Shown here: positions 6,810 through 7,190 of the stretch, piece by piece
How the letters are laid out: each line of letters begins with the position of its first letter
Numbering within the stretch: position 1 is the first letter of the stretch
DNA from: Actinomycetes bacterium
Lineage (GTDB): Bacteria; Actinomycetota; Acidimicrobiia; Acidimicrobiales; JAJYPT01
NCBI GenBank assembly: GCA_021795135.1
Contig: JAJYPT010000084.1
Coordinates: 1-7,190, forward strand
DNA: 7,190 nucleotides
Reading direction: 5' to 3'
Program-made: the position numbers and the translations under genes
Notes under the pieces: model-generated
Databases searched by the model: none
What the model was told of the DNA's origin: nothing
The model's input: the letters and a program-made list of their open reading frames with translations, nothing else

Positions 6810-7190
6810 TTATCTAGCCCTTGACGCTGATGGCGAAGCAGAGTGAGCCACCGAAGAATTCAAAGTTGTAACTGCTTGGGACAGAGTGGAAATAGCTACT
6901 ACTTTCAAATTAGAACGAGCATATTTGTGAGAAGTTTTATAGTTTTGATTTGGCACTAAAAACAAAGAAGATTTAGAACTATCTATAGAAAATGTTTTTT
7001 GTTCAATTCCTCCAATTGGACCCACTTGTCCAGTTGAAGTAATCGTCCCCGTAGCGGCTGCGATAAAATGGGAGGGAAACTTCTTTGGATCAAGTTTATC
7101 TATAATACCTAGAGTAAAAGCAAGACCGGCTGAAGGACCACCTATGTTAGAAGTTTTGATCTGTATAGAGAAAGGGAACCTAAATTGTTT
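6810..7190 (-). CDS. YlbL-type PDZ/Lon-like (S16) serine protease, C-terminal fragment
   Basis: The frame is open from the right edge to TAA at 6810, showing the last 126 residues; the N-terminus is outside the window. The visible part is the Lon-type S16 proteolytic domain. GGPSAGLAFTLGIIDKL contains the catalytic-serine motif GPSAG (Ser codon at 7133-7131). IAAATGTITSTGQVGPIGGIEQK, split by a short loop in the family, carries the general-base lysine (codon 6998-6996). The Ser-Lys spacing is 45 residues, close to the 43 in E. coli Lon. LFLVPNQN fits the strand after the lysine helix. YlbL proteins usually have an N-terminal membrane anchor and a PDZ domain before this domain; those parts cannot be seen here. 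B. subtilis YlbL (DdcP) degrades the division inhibitor YneA. The tail is Ser/Ala-rich (SVAHSASPSASRAR). A GTG at 7025 is internal to the catalytic domain and is not the real start. Confidence 0.92.
   Translation of the reverse strand, partial: KQFRFPFSIQIKTSNIGGPSAGLAFTLGIIDKLDPKKFPSHFIAAATGTITSTGQVGPIGGIEQKTFSIDSSKSSLFLVPNQNYKTSHKYARSNLKVVAISTLSQAVTTLNSSVAHSASPSASRAR
6818..6822 (-). promoter_or_regulatory. Possible Shine-Dalgarno AAGGG for the kinase GTG start
   Basis: On the sense strand AAGGG lies inside the last codons of the protease gene, with a 10-nt spacer before the GTG at 6807. A second purine run, AAAGGTGA, overlaps the GTG itself and so cannot serve that start. It is about 26 nt from the later ATG at 6777, too far to support it well. 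The AAGGG site therefore mildly favours GTG 6807. Confidence 0.4.

Noticed and set aside
6810..7025. Separate small 71-residue gene starting at GTG 7025
   Set aside because: The same frame continues upstream to the window edge with the GPSAG catalytic motif, so the GTG is an internal valine codon of the Lon-like protease domain.

Overview
The window is a low-GC (well under 40% by eye) bacterial fragment. Four protein genes all lie on the minus strand and are packed like one operon. Read in the direction of transcription they are: (1) the C-terminal part of a YlbL-type PDZ/Lon-like serine protease, cut by the right edge; (2) a complete 864-residue membrane sensor histidine kinase; (3) a complete 609-residue DivIVA-domain coiled-coil protein with an unexpected phage MuF-like cysteine/histidine C-terminus; (4) the first 770 residues of a UPF0182 family membrane protein, cut by the left edge. 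The gaps between genes are 2, 59 and 11 nt, and all three visible stop codons are TAA. I see no RNA gene, CRISPR array, insertion sequence or convincing terminator.

Organism: a YlbL-like protease beside a UPF0182 protein is an arrangement I associate with Actinobacteria (for example Rv3194c/Rv3193c in Mycobacterium tuberculosis). DivIVA-domain proteins are also typical of Gram-positive lineages. With the low GC, this suggests a low-GC actinobacterium, perhaps an acidimicrobial or streamlined aquatic lineage. This is inference; the sequence contains no rRNA or other direct taxonomic marker.

How the genes may work together: the protease is expected to be membrane-anchored with its active site outside. 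The kinase has a six-helix membrane module, a large extracytoplasmic sensor domain, HAMP, PAS and a complete HisKA/HATPase core. The DivIVA protein keeps the Phe-Arg pair that inserts into curved membranes in Bacillus subtilis DivIVA. UPF0182 proteins are multi-pass membrane proteins of unknown function with a large soluble region. The cluster therefore looks like an envelope or cell-pole/division module, with the kinase and DivIVA genes placed between the protease and UPF0182 genes.

The two strongest anomalies are the DivIVA-to-MuF-like architecture (C-terminus at 2324-2485) and a perfect 32-bp inverted repeat with a 5-nt loop inside the kinase coding sequence (6447-6515). A four-copy 15-bp in-frame tandem repeat (3217-3284) in the DivIVA gene is a smaller point of interest.
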